Shown: positions 18,302 through 27,068 of the stretch, one piece after another
Position numbering within the stretch: the stretch's first letter is position 1
Layout: each line of letters begins with the position of its first letter
NCBI GenBank assembly: GCA_000403275.2
Contig: KE159598.1
Location: forward strand, 450,128-514,127
Direction of reading: 5' to 3'
Length of the DNA: 64,000 nucleotides
From: Lachnospiraceae bacterium 28-4
GTDB taxonomy: Bacteria > Bacillota > Clostridia > Lachnospirales > Lachnospiraceae
The notes under the pieces: generated by a model
The model's database searches: none
Told to the model about the DNA's origin: nothing
The model's input: only the letters and a program-made list of their open reading frames with translations
Made by a program: the position numbers and the translations under genes

Positions 18302-18331
18302 GGGGCAGAGAAAAATCTCTGCCCCTTCTCT
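18302..18331. terminator. Terminator between convergent genes
   Basis: GGGGCAGAGA and TCTCTGCCCC form a 10-bp perfect stem with an AAAA loop, followed by TTCTCT. It sits between the binding-protein gene and the convergent AraC gene. Confidence 0.8.
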
Positions 18332-18342
18332 ATCTTTTCATT

Positions 18343-19200
18343 TTATCTTTTCATCTGCATCTGGTATTGTTTTGGAGTAATATGTTTATACCTTTTAAAA
18401 AGTTTGATGAAGTAACTGCAATCGTTGAAACCGCAGTCGTAGGCGATGGAGGTAATGGGGGAATCGGTAGTGCAAAGCATGGTACAGGCGTGTTCGATTC
18501 GGTAATAATTCAGGTAATCCATAGGTGTCTTATGGGCAATAGTCTGGAAGTACCTGCAAAAATATTTTGGCGACATTCCTGAGATCTGCGAAAGCTGCTG
18601 CAAGCTGATGCTGGAGGAATAATGGTTTTCGATATATTCGAAGACCGGTTTCAGTTGTTCCATGTGCCGAAAAGGGGATTCAAAGCCGGGTGTGCTGCAA
18701 GTATAATATTTTTCCAGAAAAATAAGGCCGAACAGTTCGAAAAGGGAGCCGATGACGGTGAGTTCAAAGCCGGGAGAGGTTTGGGACATGGAAGAGAACA
18801 GTTTGTCAATGGCAAGGCACAGGGAAGGAGTCCGGGCGGTGATGATCGGGTGGATAATAATGTCCTGATGTTTTATTTTTTTTAAGTACTGCCGGCAGGA
18901 GTCCGCGTGGAGAAAGAGGATGTCCAAATCGAAAACGAGGCATTCATAAATGCAGTTTTCCGGCATTCCGCCATGGATCGCGCCGCTGGGAATAAGAAAA
19001 CTTTCCCCGCTGCGGGCGATAAGCTCCTGATCCGCCAGCATGAGGCAGAACTCTCCTTGCAGGATTCTTACGATTTCATATTCTTTATGCCAGTGAAAAG
19101 GCATTTCATATCGGGGATGGCTGTTATCCACATGGTAAAAAGCGATGGGAAATTCTTTCGTTCCATGCATTTGCTTTTCATTGTAATCCAGATATAGCAT
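18343..19200 (-). CDS. AraC-family regulator with cupin domain, probable controller of the fucose genes
   Basis: 285 residues. The N-terminal cupin arm (residues 1-150) has EMPFHWHKEYEIVRILQGEF, and SFLIPSGAIHGGMPEN with conserved metal or sugar-binding His residues. The C-terminal DNA-binding part has SISLQQLSQISGMSPKYFCRYFQ and PITSIAYDCGFNDCSYFIKLFKRY. It is divergent from fucose isomerase, with a 181-bp shared intergenic region carrying an AT-rich dyad (19293-19334) as a candidate binding site. By position it likely regulates fucI and the kinase in response to fucose or fuculose. Activator versus repressor cannot be told. Confidence 0.85.
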   Translation of the reverse strand: MLYLDYNEKQMHGTKEFPIAFYHVDNSHPRYEMPFHWHKEYEIVRILQGEFCLMLADQELIARSGESFLIPSGAIHGGMPENCIYECLVFDLDILFLHADSCRQYLKKIKHQDIIIHPIITARTPSLCLAIDKLFSSMSQTSPGFELTVIGSLFELFGLIFLEKYYTCSTPGFESPFRHMEQLKPVFEYIENHYSSSISLQQLSQISGMSPKYFCRYFQTIAHKTPMDYLNYYRIEHACTMLCTTDSPITSIAYDCGFNDCSYFIKLFKRYKHITPKQYQMQMKR

Positions 19201-19292
19201 AGGTTTCTCCTTGTTTTTACAGGTAAGAGGACGGCGGCATCTTCGATATGTCTGCCTGATCCTGAAAAAGTGAATATTGTTATATTTTATGC

Positions 19293-19334
19293 TATTATAT
19301 CACAATGCGTTTCATAAAACGAGTGATATTATTA
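19293..19334. promoter_or_regulatory. Candidate operator between the AraC gene and fucI
   Basis: TATTATATCAC (19293-19303) and GTGATATTATTA (19323-19334) form an inverted repeat 19 bp apart, midway between divergent genes. A weak -35/-10 pair for fucI (TTTCAT, 17 bp, TATATT) overlaps the right half, so binding there could control RNA polymerase access. Inference from dyad symmetry only. Confidence 0.4.
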
Positions 19335-19381
19335 TATTAATAGTAACCAATGAGTGTCTTTTGAAAAGGAGGTATTATTAG

Positions 19382-21175
19382 ATGGCAGAAAACAGAATGA
19401 TTGGGGATTATCCGGTAATCGGCATCCGGCCGACGATCGATGGAAGAAGGGGTTATTTGAAGGTAAGGGAATCTCTGGAAGACCAGACGATGAACATGGC
19501 AAAGGCAGCAGCGAAGCTGTTTACCGAAAACCTGAAATATTCCAACGGCGAGCCGGTAAAGGTAGTGATTGCGGATACCACGATCGGACGCGTAGGCGAG
19601 ACGGCGGCATGCGCGGAGAAGTTTAAAAAAGAAGGGGTTTCCATTACTTTGACCGTAACTCCTTGCTGGTGCTACGGCGCGGAAACAATGGATATGGATC
19701 CCATGACGATTAAAGGCGTATGGGGATTTAACGGAACGGAAAGACCGGGCGCAGTTTACCTGGCAAGCGTTCTTGCAACTCATGCACAGAAGGGGCTTCC
19801 GGCATTCGGCATCTATGGCCATGACGTACAGGATGCGGACGCTACCGACATTCCGGCGGATGTGGAAGAGAAACTGCTCCGTTTCGGACGCGCGGCAGTG
19901 GCGGCGGCGACTATGAGAGGAAAATCTTATTTACAGATCGGTTCTATCTGTATGGGTATCGGCGGCTCCATTATCGATCCTGCATTTATCGAGGAATATC
20001 TCGGCATGCGTGTGGAATCCGTGGACGAGGTGGAAATCATCCGCCGTATGACGGAAGAAATTTACGATAAGGCTGAGTTTGAAAAAGCTTTGGCATGGAC
20101 AAAAGAGAAATGCAAAGAAGGCTTCGACAAGAATCCGGAAGCAGTTCAGAAATCCGCAGAGGAAAAAGAGAAGGATTGGGAATTTGTCGTAAAAATGATG
20201 ATTATCATCAAAGACCTGATGAACGGCAACAAGAACCTGCCGGAAGGAAGAGAAGAAGAAATGGTCGGCCACAATGCGATTGCCGCAGGTTTCCAGGGAC
20301 AGAGACAGTGGACAGACTTCTATCCGAACTGCGATTTCCCGGAAGCGATGCTGAATACTTCTTTCGACTGGAACGGTGCAAGGGAGCCTTATGTTCTGGC
20401 GACGGAAAACGATGTTTTGAACGGTCTTGGCATGATGTTTATGAAACTGCTCACTAACCGGGCGCAGATTTTCGCGGATGTACGTACATACTGGAGTCCG
20501 GAAGCAGTGAAGAAAGCGACAGGATACGATATCGAAGGCGTTGCAAAAGAAGCGGGCGGGTTCATCCACCTGATCAATTCGGGCGCGGCATGTCTGGACG
20601 CTTGCGGACAGGCAAAAGATGCGGACGGCAACGGCGTGATGAAGCCTTGGTATGAAGTAACGGAAGAAGACCAGGAAGCGATCCTGAAAGCTACCACATG
20701 GAATGCGGCAGACTTCGGTTATTTCAGAGGCGGCGGCTATTCTTCCCGCTTTGTAACGGAAGCGGAGATGCCGGTGACAATGATCCGTTTGAACCTTGTA
20801 AAAGGACTTGGCCCCATGCTTCAGATCGCAGAAGGCTGGACGGTAAAACTTCCTGAGGAAGTAACCGACGTGCTTTGGAAGAGAACGGACTACACATGGC
20901 CTTGCACATGGTTCGCACCGAGAACTACAGGCGAAGGCGCATTTAAGACGGCATATGACGTGATGAATAACTGGGGCGCTAACCATGGCGCGATCAGCTA
21001 CGGCCATATCGGTGCAGACCTGATCACCATGTGTTCTATGTTAAGAATTCCGGTTGCTATGCACAACGTTCCGGAAGAAAAGATATTCCGTCCGGCAGCA
21101 TGGAATGCTTTCGGCATGGATAAAGAGGGCCAGGACTTCAGAGCATGCCAGACATACGGACCGCTGTATAAATAA
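19382..21175 (+). CDS. fucI: L-fucose isomerase
   Basis: 597 residues, the typical FucI length. It starts [20 protein letters not shown]; the [12 protein letters not shown] segment is diagnostic. Metal-site segments are recognisable ([20 protein letters not shown] with the acidic ligands, and a C-terminal [18 protein letters not shown] with the His). It converts L-fucose to L-fuculose with a divalent metal, in the cytoplasm. AAAAGGAGG lies just upstream. The kinase gene follows after 17 bp in the same operon. L-arabinose and D-altrose are possible side substrates in the family. Confidence 0.95.
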   Translation: MAENRMIGDYPVIGIRPTIDGRRGYLKVRESLEDQTMNMAKAAAKLFTENLKYSNGEPVKVVIADTTIGRVGETAACAEKFKKEGVSITLTVTPCWCYGAETMDMDPMTIKGVWGFNGTERPGAVYLASVLATHAQKGLPAFGIYGHDVQDADATDIPADVEEKLLRFGRAAVAAATMRGKSYLQIGSICMGIGGSIIDPAFIEEYLGMRVESVDEVEIIRRMTEEIYDKAEFEKALAWTKEKCKEGFDKNPEAVQKSAEEKEKDWEFVVKMMIIIKDLMNGNKNLPEGREEEMVGHNAIAAGFQGQRQWTDFYPNCDFPEAMLNTSFDWNGAREPYVLATENDVLNGLGMMFMKLLTNRAQIFADVRTYWSPEAVKKATGYDIEGVAKEAGGFIHLINSGAACLDACGQAKDADGNGVMKPWYEVTEEDQEAILKATTWNAADFGYFRGGGYSSRFVTEAEMPVTMIRLNLVKGLGPMLQIAEGWTVKLPEEVTDVLWKRTDYTWPCTWFAPRTTGEGAFKTAYDVMNNWGANHGAISYGHIGADLITMCSMLRIPVAMHNVPEEKIFRPAAWNAFGMDKEGQDFRACQTYGPLYK

Positions 21176-21192
21176 GAGACGGAGGAAACAGA

Positions 21193-22680
21193 ATGGATGT
21201 AGCCAAAAAAGAAACGAAAGTCCTTGCAGTGGACTTTGGCGCTTCCAGCGGCAGGGTCATGCTGGGAACCTTTGACGGGAATAAGATCACGGCAGAGGAA
21301 ATACACCGTTTTTCCAATGATCCGGTCATAGTAAACGGTACGATGTACTGGGATGTGCTGCGTCTCTTCCATGAGATCAAGCAGGGATTGATCAAAGCAA
21401 AGGCTTATGGAAGCGTGGACAGCATCGGCGTGGATACCTGGGGCGTGGACTTCGGCCTTTTGGACGAAAAGGGGTATCTGCTGGAAAACCCGGTGCATTA
21501 CCGTGACGGCAGGACGGAGGGAATGGTGGAAAAAGGATTTACCCTCATTCCCAGGGAACGCTTTTACGAACTGACCGGCAACCAGTTTATGGAGATCAAT
21601 ACGGCATTCCAGCTGTTGGCATTAAAAGAGCAGCGCCCGGAGCTTCTTGACCGGGCGGACTGTCTGCTGCTAATGCCGGATTTGTTCAATTACTTTTTAT
21701 CCGGCGTAAAGAAAAGCGAAAGATCCATCGTATCCACCACTCAGATGAGCGATCCGCTGACACCGGGCTGGGTGATGGAAGTGGCGGAGAAATTCGGCAT
21801 TCCGAAGAAGATTCTGACGGAAGTGGTTCCTACGGGGACGCTTCTTGGCCCCATTAGAAAAGAGATCCAGGAAGAGCTGGGCATCGGTGCTATGGATGTG
21901 GTCGCCGTGGCGGGACACGATACACAGTGCGCACTGACAGCAGTGCCTTCGAAGGAAGATGATTTTATCTTTGTCAGCTGCGGAACCTGGTCTTTGTTCG
22001 GGACGGAACTGGAAAAACCGGTTCTGACGAAGCAGTCGGAAGAGCTGAATATAACGAACGAAACGGGAACGGACGGCAAGACTTCTTTCCTTAAGAATAT
22101 CATCGGCCTCTGGCTGATCCAGGAAAGCAGAAGGCAGTGGATACGGGAAGGGAAAGAATACAGTTTTTCCGAGTTGGAGAAGTTGGCCGAGGCGGCGGAG
22201 CCTTTCCAATGCTTTATCGATCCGGATGCGCCGGAGTTCAGCCCTGCCGGCAATGTGCCGAAACGAATCAGGGAGTATTGCGAGCGCACCGGGCAAAAGG
22301 TTCCCCGGACGGAAGGGGAGATCGTCCGCTGCATCAATGAGAGTCTGGCGCTGAAATACCGCTATGCCTTGGAGGAGATCAAGGCATGCACCGGGAAGGA
22401 CTACCATGCGATCCATATGGTAGGCGGCGGTATCCAGAGCAAGCTTCTTTGTCGGTTTACGGCGCATGCAAGCGGTATTCCTGTCATAGCGGGACCGGTG
22501 GAGGCTACCGTATTCGGTAATATCGCGATCCAGCTTATGTCAGGGGGAGTCATCAGGAACCTGAAAGAAGCCAGGGAAGTGATCGCCAATTCGGAAGCGC
22601 CTACGGTTTACGAGCCGGAAAACGGAGTGGAATGGGATAAGGCTTACGAGTTTTACAAAAAGAATATATTGAAGAAATAG
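21193..22680 (+). CDS. FGGY sugar kinase, rhamnulokinase-like, likely L-fuculokinase here
   Basis: 495 residues. ATP-binding N-terminus VLAVDFGASSGRVMLGTFDG, substrate motif SIGVDTWGVDFGLLDE, PVHYRDGRTEGM, and the C-terminal HMVGGGIQSKLLCRFTA adenosine site are all RhaB-like. In sequence it is closer to rhamnulokinase than to classical FucK. Being 17 bp downstream of fucI, it most likely phosphorylates L-fuculose, and perhaps rhamnulose. The aldolase that should cleave the product is not in this window. It is the last gene of the fucose cluster before tRNA-Leu. Confidence 0.9.
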   Translation: MDVAKKETKVLAVDFGASSGRVMLGTFDGNKITAEEIHRFSNDPVIVNGTMYWDVLRLFHEIKQGLIKAKAYGSVDSIGVDTWGVDFGLLDEKGYLLENPVHYRDGRTEGMVEKGFTLIPRERFYELTGNQFMEINTAFQLLALKEQRPELLDRADCLLLMPDLFNYFLSGVKKSERSIVSTTQMSDPLTPGWVMEVAEKFGIPKKILTEVVPTGTLLGPIRKEIQEELGIGAMDVVAVAGHDTQCALTAVPSKEDDFIFVSCGTWSLFGTELEKPVLTKQSEELNITNETGTDGKTSFLKNIIGLWLIQESRRQWIREGKEYSFSELEKLAEAAEPFQCFIDPDAPEFSPAGNVPKRIREYCERTGQKVPRTEGEIVRCINESLALKYRYALEEIKACTGKDYHAIHMVGGGIQSKLLCRFTAHASGIPVIAGPVEATVFGNIAIQLMSGGVIRNLKEAREVIANSEAPTVYEPENGVEWDKAYEFYKKNILKK

Positions 22681-22850
22681 AACTGCGGATTTTTCGCAGA
22701 GGGCATGCCCCGGATGATTTCTTTGCCATGCTTTCTATAGCTGACAAGGGATGTCCGGGGCAGCATTGTATGCCGGGTTGTGGTTGTTGCTCCATTCCAT
22801 GGGATACTTTGCTGTTTGATAAAATTGATTTTCGAGTTTGGGGTTTCATA

Positions 22851-22879
22851 TTGACAGTAAAGCAGGTAAATGCTAATAT
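22851..22879 (+). promoter_or_regulatory. Vegetative promoter of the tRNA-Leu gene
   Basis: TTGACA at 22851-22856, a 17-bp spacer, and TAATAT at 22874-22879, ending 11 bp before the tRNA. Near-perfect sigma-A consensus. Confidence 0.8.
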
Positions 22880-22890
22880 ATCTAAGTAAT

Positions 22891-22971
22891 GCGGATATGG
22901 CGGAATTGGCAGACGCGACGGTTTTAGGTGCCGTTGGTTCACCCGTGCAGGTTCAAGTCCTGTTATCCGCA
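22891..22971 (+). tRNA. tRNA-Leu (anticodon UAG)
   Basis: 81 nt with paired ends GCGGATA/TATCCGC and discriminator A; CCA is not encoded directly after it. The D-arm region GCGGAATTGGCAGACGC, a long variable arm and the T-arm GGTTCAAGTCC are typical of class II tRNA-Leu. The anticodon loop TTTAGGT gives anticodon UAG, reading CUA/CUN codons. It marks the left edge of the fragment-rich accessory region. Confidence 0.95.
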
Positions 22972-22984
22972 GTTTTGAATAAGA

Positions 22985-23036
22985 GCCGGAAATAGAGGGT
23001 TTTGTTGATGAAACGCTGTATTTCCGGCCTTTTTTC
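22985..23036 (+). terminator. Terminator of the tRNA-Leu transcript
   Basis: GCCGGAAATA pairs with TATTTCCGGC across a 23-nt loop and is followed by CTTTTTT. Confidence 0.8.
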
Positions 23037-23109
23037 TAAAACAAAAGAATAGGCGGTTGTTATTCTATTCATGATTGGCTATAATGAAATTGTAATGGAG
23101 GTGGATATT

Positions 23110-23640
23110 GTGGATGTGCTAAAAAGAGAAGAAAGTTACACGATTAAAGACATCTATGAGTTGCCGGACGGCGAACGGGCGGAACTGATTGACGGAAAAA
23201 TTTATTATATGGCACCGCCAAGCTGGACTCACCAAAAGATAAGCCGTAAAATACATCAAGCGATAGCGAACTATATTGATAGTAATGGAGGGAAATGTGA
23301 AGCATTGGCAGCTCCATTTGCAGTATTTTTGAATGACGACGATATAAATTATGTAGAGCCTGATATTTCTGTTATTTGTGATCCGTCAAGATTGGATGAA
23401 AAAGGATGCCATGGTGCGCCGGACTGGGTGGTGGAAATTGTTTCGCAGAGCAGCAAACCAAGGGATTATATGACAAAACTGTTTAAGTACCGTGCGGCAG
23501 GGGTTAGGGAATATTGGATTGTTGACCCGGAAAAACAAATGGTGACGGTATATGGATTTGAAAAGGATATGGTGGAACAATATGATTTTGGAGAAGATGT
23601 GCCGGTGGGAATATACGAGGGATTTTTTATAAAGGTATAG
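23110..23640 (+). CDS. Uma2-family (DUF820) restriction-like endonuclease protein
   Basis: 176 residues from GTG 23110, selected because GGAGG lies eight bases upstream; in-frame ATGs at 23071 and 23095 are alternatives. The Uma2 pattern is clear: YELPDGERAELIDGKIYYMAPPS, then NYVEPDISVICDPSRLDEKGCHGAPDWVVEIVSQSS, and FKYRAAGVREYWIVDP. Asp, Glu and Lys of the PD-(D/E)XK nuclease core fall in the middle blocks. The biological role of the family is unsettled; members are common in accessory DNA. It is the first gene after the tRNA-Leu terminator. Confidence 0.82.
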   Translation: MDVLKREESYTIKDIYELPDGERAELIDGKIYYMAPPSWTHQKISRKIHQAIANYIDSNGGKCEALAAPFAVFLNDDDINYVEPDISVICDPSRLDEKGCHGAPDWVVEIVSQSSKPRDYMTKLFKYRAAGVREYWIVDPEKQMVTVYGFEKDMVEQYDFGEDVPVGIYEGFFIKV

Positions 23641-23659
23641 AGATGCGGGGGGATTTATT

Positions 23660-23971
23660 GTGTTTGATAAGACATCCGGGAATAAAATAGCGGAAGAAAA
23701 AATACTGCTTGATCATATGGATAAAATCCATACGACGGAAATGGGCGTGGAAAGAATAAAGAAAAATCTGAAAATCGAGGATGCCGATGTAGTGGAATAT
23801 TGCAAGAACAGGATATTAGAAAAGAATTGTAAGATTTATAAACAAGGTAAAAATTGGTATTGTGAAACGGATCATGTTAAGATAACGATTAACTCATATA
23901 GTTATACAATTATTACGGCACATATTAAAAAGCGTAACGAAAGGGAGGATTTTCGTGCAGTCGCCGAATGA
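23660..23971 (+). CDS. DUF3781 family protein
   Basis: 103 residues from GTG 23660 with a G-rich ribosome site about 8 bases upstream. The motif HTTEMGVERIKKNL near residue 30 and the C-terminal GKNWYCETDHVKITINSYSYTIITAH match the DUF3781 family as I know it; function unknown. No signal or membrane segment. It is 19 bp downstream of the Uma2 gene and probably co-transcribed with it. Confidence 0.72.
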   Translation: MFDKTSGNKIAEEKILLDHMDKIHTTEMGVERIKKNLKIEDADVVEYCKNRILEKNCKIYKQGKNWYCETDHVKITINSYSYTIITAHIKKRNEREDFRAVAE

Positions 23972-24037
23972 ATATTTCCGTTTTGGAAGAAAGATTGAAA
24001 ATTAAAAATTTCCAGGCCTCCAAATGGCAGCCCGTAA

Positions 24038-24187
24038 TTATTGAGTATTTTCGATTTCTGTTTCAGTAGCGGATGCCGGAACGGATACATTGCTGTCCGA
24101 CGATTTGCTTCTAGTAAGAAAAAGCAGAACAGCAAGGATAATGATTGAAATAACAAATCGTTGTTTCTTTGTAAGATTAATTTTCAT
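24038..24187 (-). CDS. Possible small membrane peptide
   Basis: 49 codons. The peptide starts MKINLTKKQRFVISIIILAV, then LLFLTRSKSSDSNVSVPASA and a Thr/Glu-rich end. This is a clean N-in, C-out single-span peptide or the intact signal end of a decayed secreted protein. The ribosome site is weak (GGAAA). It lies between a DUF3781 gene and a lipoprotein gene on the other strand. It may be real or a remnant. Confidence 0.35.
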   Translation of the reverse strand: MKINLTKKQRFVISIIILAVLLFLTRSKSSDSNVSVPASATETEIENTQ

Positions 24188-24386
24188 AAGAATTTTTCCA
24201 TTTCTTTGGTTTTTTAATGACTAATTCTATTATTTCTAATTTTTATGAAAAAGTAAAGCGTTAAATTTTATTTTTGTGATTTTTCATCTGTTCTGGCATT
24301 TGATTATTTATTAACGAAAGATTTGGATAGTGAACAAGAGAAGTAAACAGAAAAGAAAAATTGTTTCCGATCTAAAGGAGTTAGTT

Positions 24387-25874
24387 ATGAGAGGGTGGAT
24401 TATAAATATATTTACGGCTGTAATTTTGGTATTCGGCATTTGTGGCTGCGCCGAAACGTCCCAAGATAGCGTTGTTGTAGAAATGAAAAGTGCAGAAGCG
24501 GAAGATAAGGGGGAGCCGGATAAACCTGTAGTCGGGGAGGAAGAGGAACAGGACGAAGAGAACGCAGACCCCCTGTTAAATGCCGAACAACAGGATATGT
24601 TCACTTATATAATTAGCGATAACGGCGCAGTGGTTACCGGATTACAGGAGGGATATGAGGGTTTGGGGCAGGAAAGCATGTCAACAGACAGAGAAATAAA
24701 GATTCCTGATACACTGGGCGGATATTCCGTAGTAGAAATAGGCGATCATGCTTTCGAGAATATCAAATTGAAAAGTGTAAACATTCCTGAATCCGTAGAA
24801 ATAATTGGGGAAAGTGCTTTCAGAAATACGGATATTGAAAATGTTAATTTTTCACAATGCCATAACTTAAAAGAGGTAAAGGATCATGCCTTTGAAAATT
24901 GTAACCTGCAAGAAGAACAGGATTGTTCTACATGGTTTATGGAAAAGATCGGAGAACGGGCATTTGCGGGAAATGGGCAGCTTACCCGGGTTAATTTCTG
25001 GTCGGGAGATGTGGTTATTGGAAGTGAAGCCTTTAATGGTTGCGGGGATGAAATGCTTTTTTATGTTGAATGGAGCAGAGAGGAAGCAGGTAAGGAAGTA
25101 GAAGCATATGCGGCAGCTAATGGGATTAAAGTGGAATACGCTGTGTCGGCTCAGATTCATCTGCCTTCGGAGCCATTGCTTTTAACTCCGCAAATAGGAA
25201 GCTTTTTTTATGGAGAACTGGGAGGCACATACGACGATTGGGATCACGATATGTGGTGCAGTTTTGAGAAAACGCCGGATGCGCCCAATTATGGTTTTGA
25301 GGACTGGCAGTGGATTGGCTGCAGCAAATGGTGCCATATTCTTGTCTTTGCTAATCAGGCAACCGCTTCATCGGAACTGGCCTCTGCATCAGATCGTTAC
25401 TGTGCTGAAAATGTCGTTTGGGAAAACAGAGAGCTTGCATGGGCGGAGGGAGTAGAAGGCGTTGGGATTGGAGAATATATCGTTTATGAACAGATTGTAT
25501 TTTCCGGGAGCCTTATAGAGCCGAATGGAAATAAGATATTAAGAGCGGGAAGTTATGGTGATGACGGATATATAGATTATACACAGATTTGCATAGTAAA
25601 CGGCTATGCCAGAGATGCGAAAGTATGGCAGGAAAACGGCAGAGTAAAAACTCTTATGATGTATGTATACGACCAGCCTTATGCGAGGCTTGAACTTGAA
25701 GACACCATAAATCCTCAATATTTCACCATACCCGAAGGAGATATCTGTGTGGCAAATGGTGGAGAAGTGTCATTCAAATTTGTAATAGAGGAAGTGTATC
25801 CCGGAACTATGTACGAAGATACCTGCATTACCGGAATAGCGGTTGACTTTGGAAATGTACCTGACTGGCATTAG
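24387..25874 (+). CDS. Leucine-rich-repeat (BspA-like) lipoprotein
   Basis: 495 residues from ATG 24387, which has AAAGGAG upstream and begins a lipoprotein signal ending GICGCAE. An acidic linker precedes LRR_5-type repeats at about 100-240 (IPDTLGGYSVVEIGDHAFEN, SVNIPESVEIIGESAF, EVKDHAFENCNL, KIGERAFAGNGQL). The C-terminal half (Trp-rich, SEPLLLTPQIGSFFYGELGG onward) is a beta-rich domain I do not recognise. It is probably a surface-exposed binding protein. The repeats are of the kind found in gut-bacterial adhesins. It stands alone, with an IS256 fragment directly after it. Confidence 0.8.
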   Translation: MRGWIINIFTAVILVFGICGCAETSQDSVVVEMKSAEAEDKGEPDKPVVGEEEEQDEENADPLLNAEQQDMFTYIISDNGAVVTGLQEGYEGLGQESMSTDREIKIPDTLGGYSVVEIGDHAFENIKLKSVNIPESVEIIGESAFRNTDIENVNFSQCHNLKEVKDHAFENCNLQEEQDCSTWFMEKIGERAFAGNGQLTRVNFWSGDVVIGSEAFNGCGDEMLFYVEWSREEAGKEVEAYAAANGIKVEYAVSAQIHLPSEPLLLTPQIGSFFYGELGGTYDDWDHDMWCSFEKTPDAPNYGFEDWQWIGCSKWCHILVFANQATASSELASASDRYCAENVVWENRELAWAEGVEGVGIGEYIVYEQIVFSGSLIEPNGNKILRAGSYGDDGYIDYTQICIVNGYARDAKVWQENGRVKTLMMYVYDQPYARLELEDTINPQYFTIPEGDICVANGGEVSFKFVIEEVYPGTMYEDTCITGIAVDFGNVPDWH

Positions 25875-25899
25875 CAGGAGAAAAGTATTGTTTTCCCAG

Positions 25900-26202
25900 T
25901 TACTGACTGCATAGGGATATTTCCTTCCCCATTTCTCTATGACCTTCTCCAACTCCGGCAGGGCAGCCGCCTACGGTGATGCCAAGTACAATGTAGGCAG
26001 CACGGCTCAGGATGCGTCCGTCCTCCCTGGCCTTGTAATGGATGCAGTCCATGAATACAAACGGACAGACGGGATTTAATGGGCGTGACTGCCATTCCTT
26101 GATCTCCGGCAAAATACGGTCTGTGATCTTGCTGACCATTTCAGCGGACGGTTCCATCCCATAAAGTTCCTGAAGGATATACTTGAAGCTGCCTCTTAAC
26201 AA
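25900..26202 (-). pseudogene. IS256-family (mutator) transposase fragment
   Basis: The open frame encodes ELYGMEPSAEMVSKITDRIL, then PEIKEWQSRPLNPVCPFVFM and DCIHYKAREDGRILSRAAYI, matching the central catalytic part of IS256 transposases (first Asp of the DDE site in FMDCIHYK). The N-terminal third and all sequence after VLGITVGG are missing or unrelated, so the element is dead. Another fragment of the same family is at 32701-33060. Confidence 0.75.
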
Positions 26203-26237
26203 GCTGTAGACATCAGCCGCGCTGTTTAAGTAACCGC

Positions 26238-27068
26238 TTAAGAATCCAAAATAAATTTTTCAATCGCCCATGCCACGCCGCACTCATCATTGGTATAAGG
26301 GGATATATCATCTGCTTTTTCTAATGTTTCCGGATAGGCATTTTTCATGGCAATGCCCAGACCTGCATATTCTAACATCGGAATATCGTTAAGTCCGTCG
26401 CCGCAGGCCATAACTTCCTCTTGGGAAATATTCAAATATTTGCAGATGCTGGACAACGCTTTGTCTTTCGCCACTCCTTTCGGAGCCAATTCTAAAAAGT
26501 AAGATTCCGCAAAAAAACTGTCACATATATGGGAATATGCCGCAAGGAATTCTTCCCGTACTTCCACCAGCTGTTCATGTTCGCCTACAGCCAAAATCTT
26601 TGGAATGGGATAGTCTAAAAAGTCAGGAAGAAATGGAACTTTTTTAACATCCGTATAGTTGCATTTACATTCTGTCAAAACATATGGATCTGTATCCGTT
26701 TCTGCAACGATCTGCGTGTTTGTATAAGACAGAGGCTGTGCGCCGTGCTTTCTCACAATATCGCAGGCATCGGCGATTATTTCTTTTGGGAAAAATAATT
26801 GCTGGATAATATTGCCCGTTTTACAGTCGATCGTTTTCCCGCCGTTAAATGCGGCAATAATCCCCCCTCGTTTTTCAAACTCCAACTCTTTTGCAAGGCC
26901 GGCAATACCCATTACCGGCCGCCCGGATATCAAAATAATTTTTACACCCAAGTCCATTGCCTTCTGTACGGCTGCTTTGTTTTTGGAGGGGATATTTTTA
27001 TTGCTGTCCGTTAAAGTTCCGTCCAGATCCAGTGCTAATGCTTTGTACTTTAAATTATTCATGCTCAT
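26238..27068 (-). CDS. Cof-type HAD hydrolase
   Basis: 276 residues. HAD motif I is ALDLDGTLTDSNKNIPSKNK (DxDGT), motif II is ILISGRPVMG, and motif IV is ACGDGLNDIPMLEYAG with the Mg-binding Asp pair. A C2B-type cap occupies the middle. Family members dephosphorylate sugar phosphates, flavin or pyridoxal phosphate. It directly follows the sulfatase gene on the same strand: the sulfatase stop codon and this ATG lie within a few bases, so the two form an operon and it may act on a sugar released by the sulfatase. Confidence 0.88.
   Translation of the reverse strand: MSMNNLKYKALALDLDGTLTDSNKNIPSKNKAAVQKAMDLGVKIILISGRPVMGIAGLAKELEFEKRGGIIAAFNGGKTIDCKTGNIIQQLFFPKEIIADACDIVRKHGAQPLSYTNTQIVAETDTDPYVLTECKCNYTDVKKVPFLPDFLDYPIPKILAVGEHEQLVEVREEFLAAYSHICDSFFAESYFLELAPKGVAKDKALSSICKYLNISQEEVMACGDGLNDIPMLEYAGLGIAMKNAYPETLEKADDISPYTNDECGVAWAIEKFILDS

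Noticed and set aside
22690-22850. Riboswitch or small RNA downstream of the kinase
   Set aside because: There is a TGCCCCGGA/TCCGGGGCA pairing, but I could not match it to any riboswitch class; it may simply be a weak terminator.
23902-24156. 84-codon minus-strand frame
   Set aside because: Overlaps the DUF3781 gene and a more plausible 49-codon signal-like frame; no family features.
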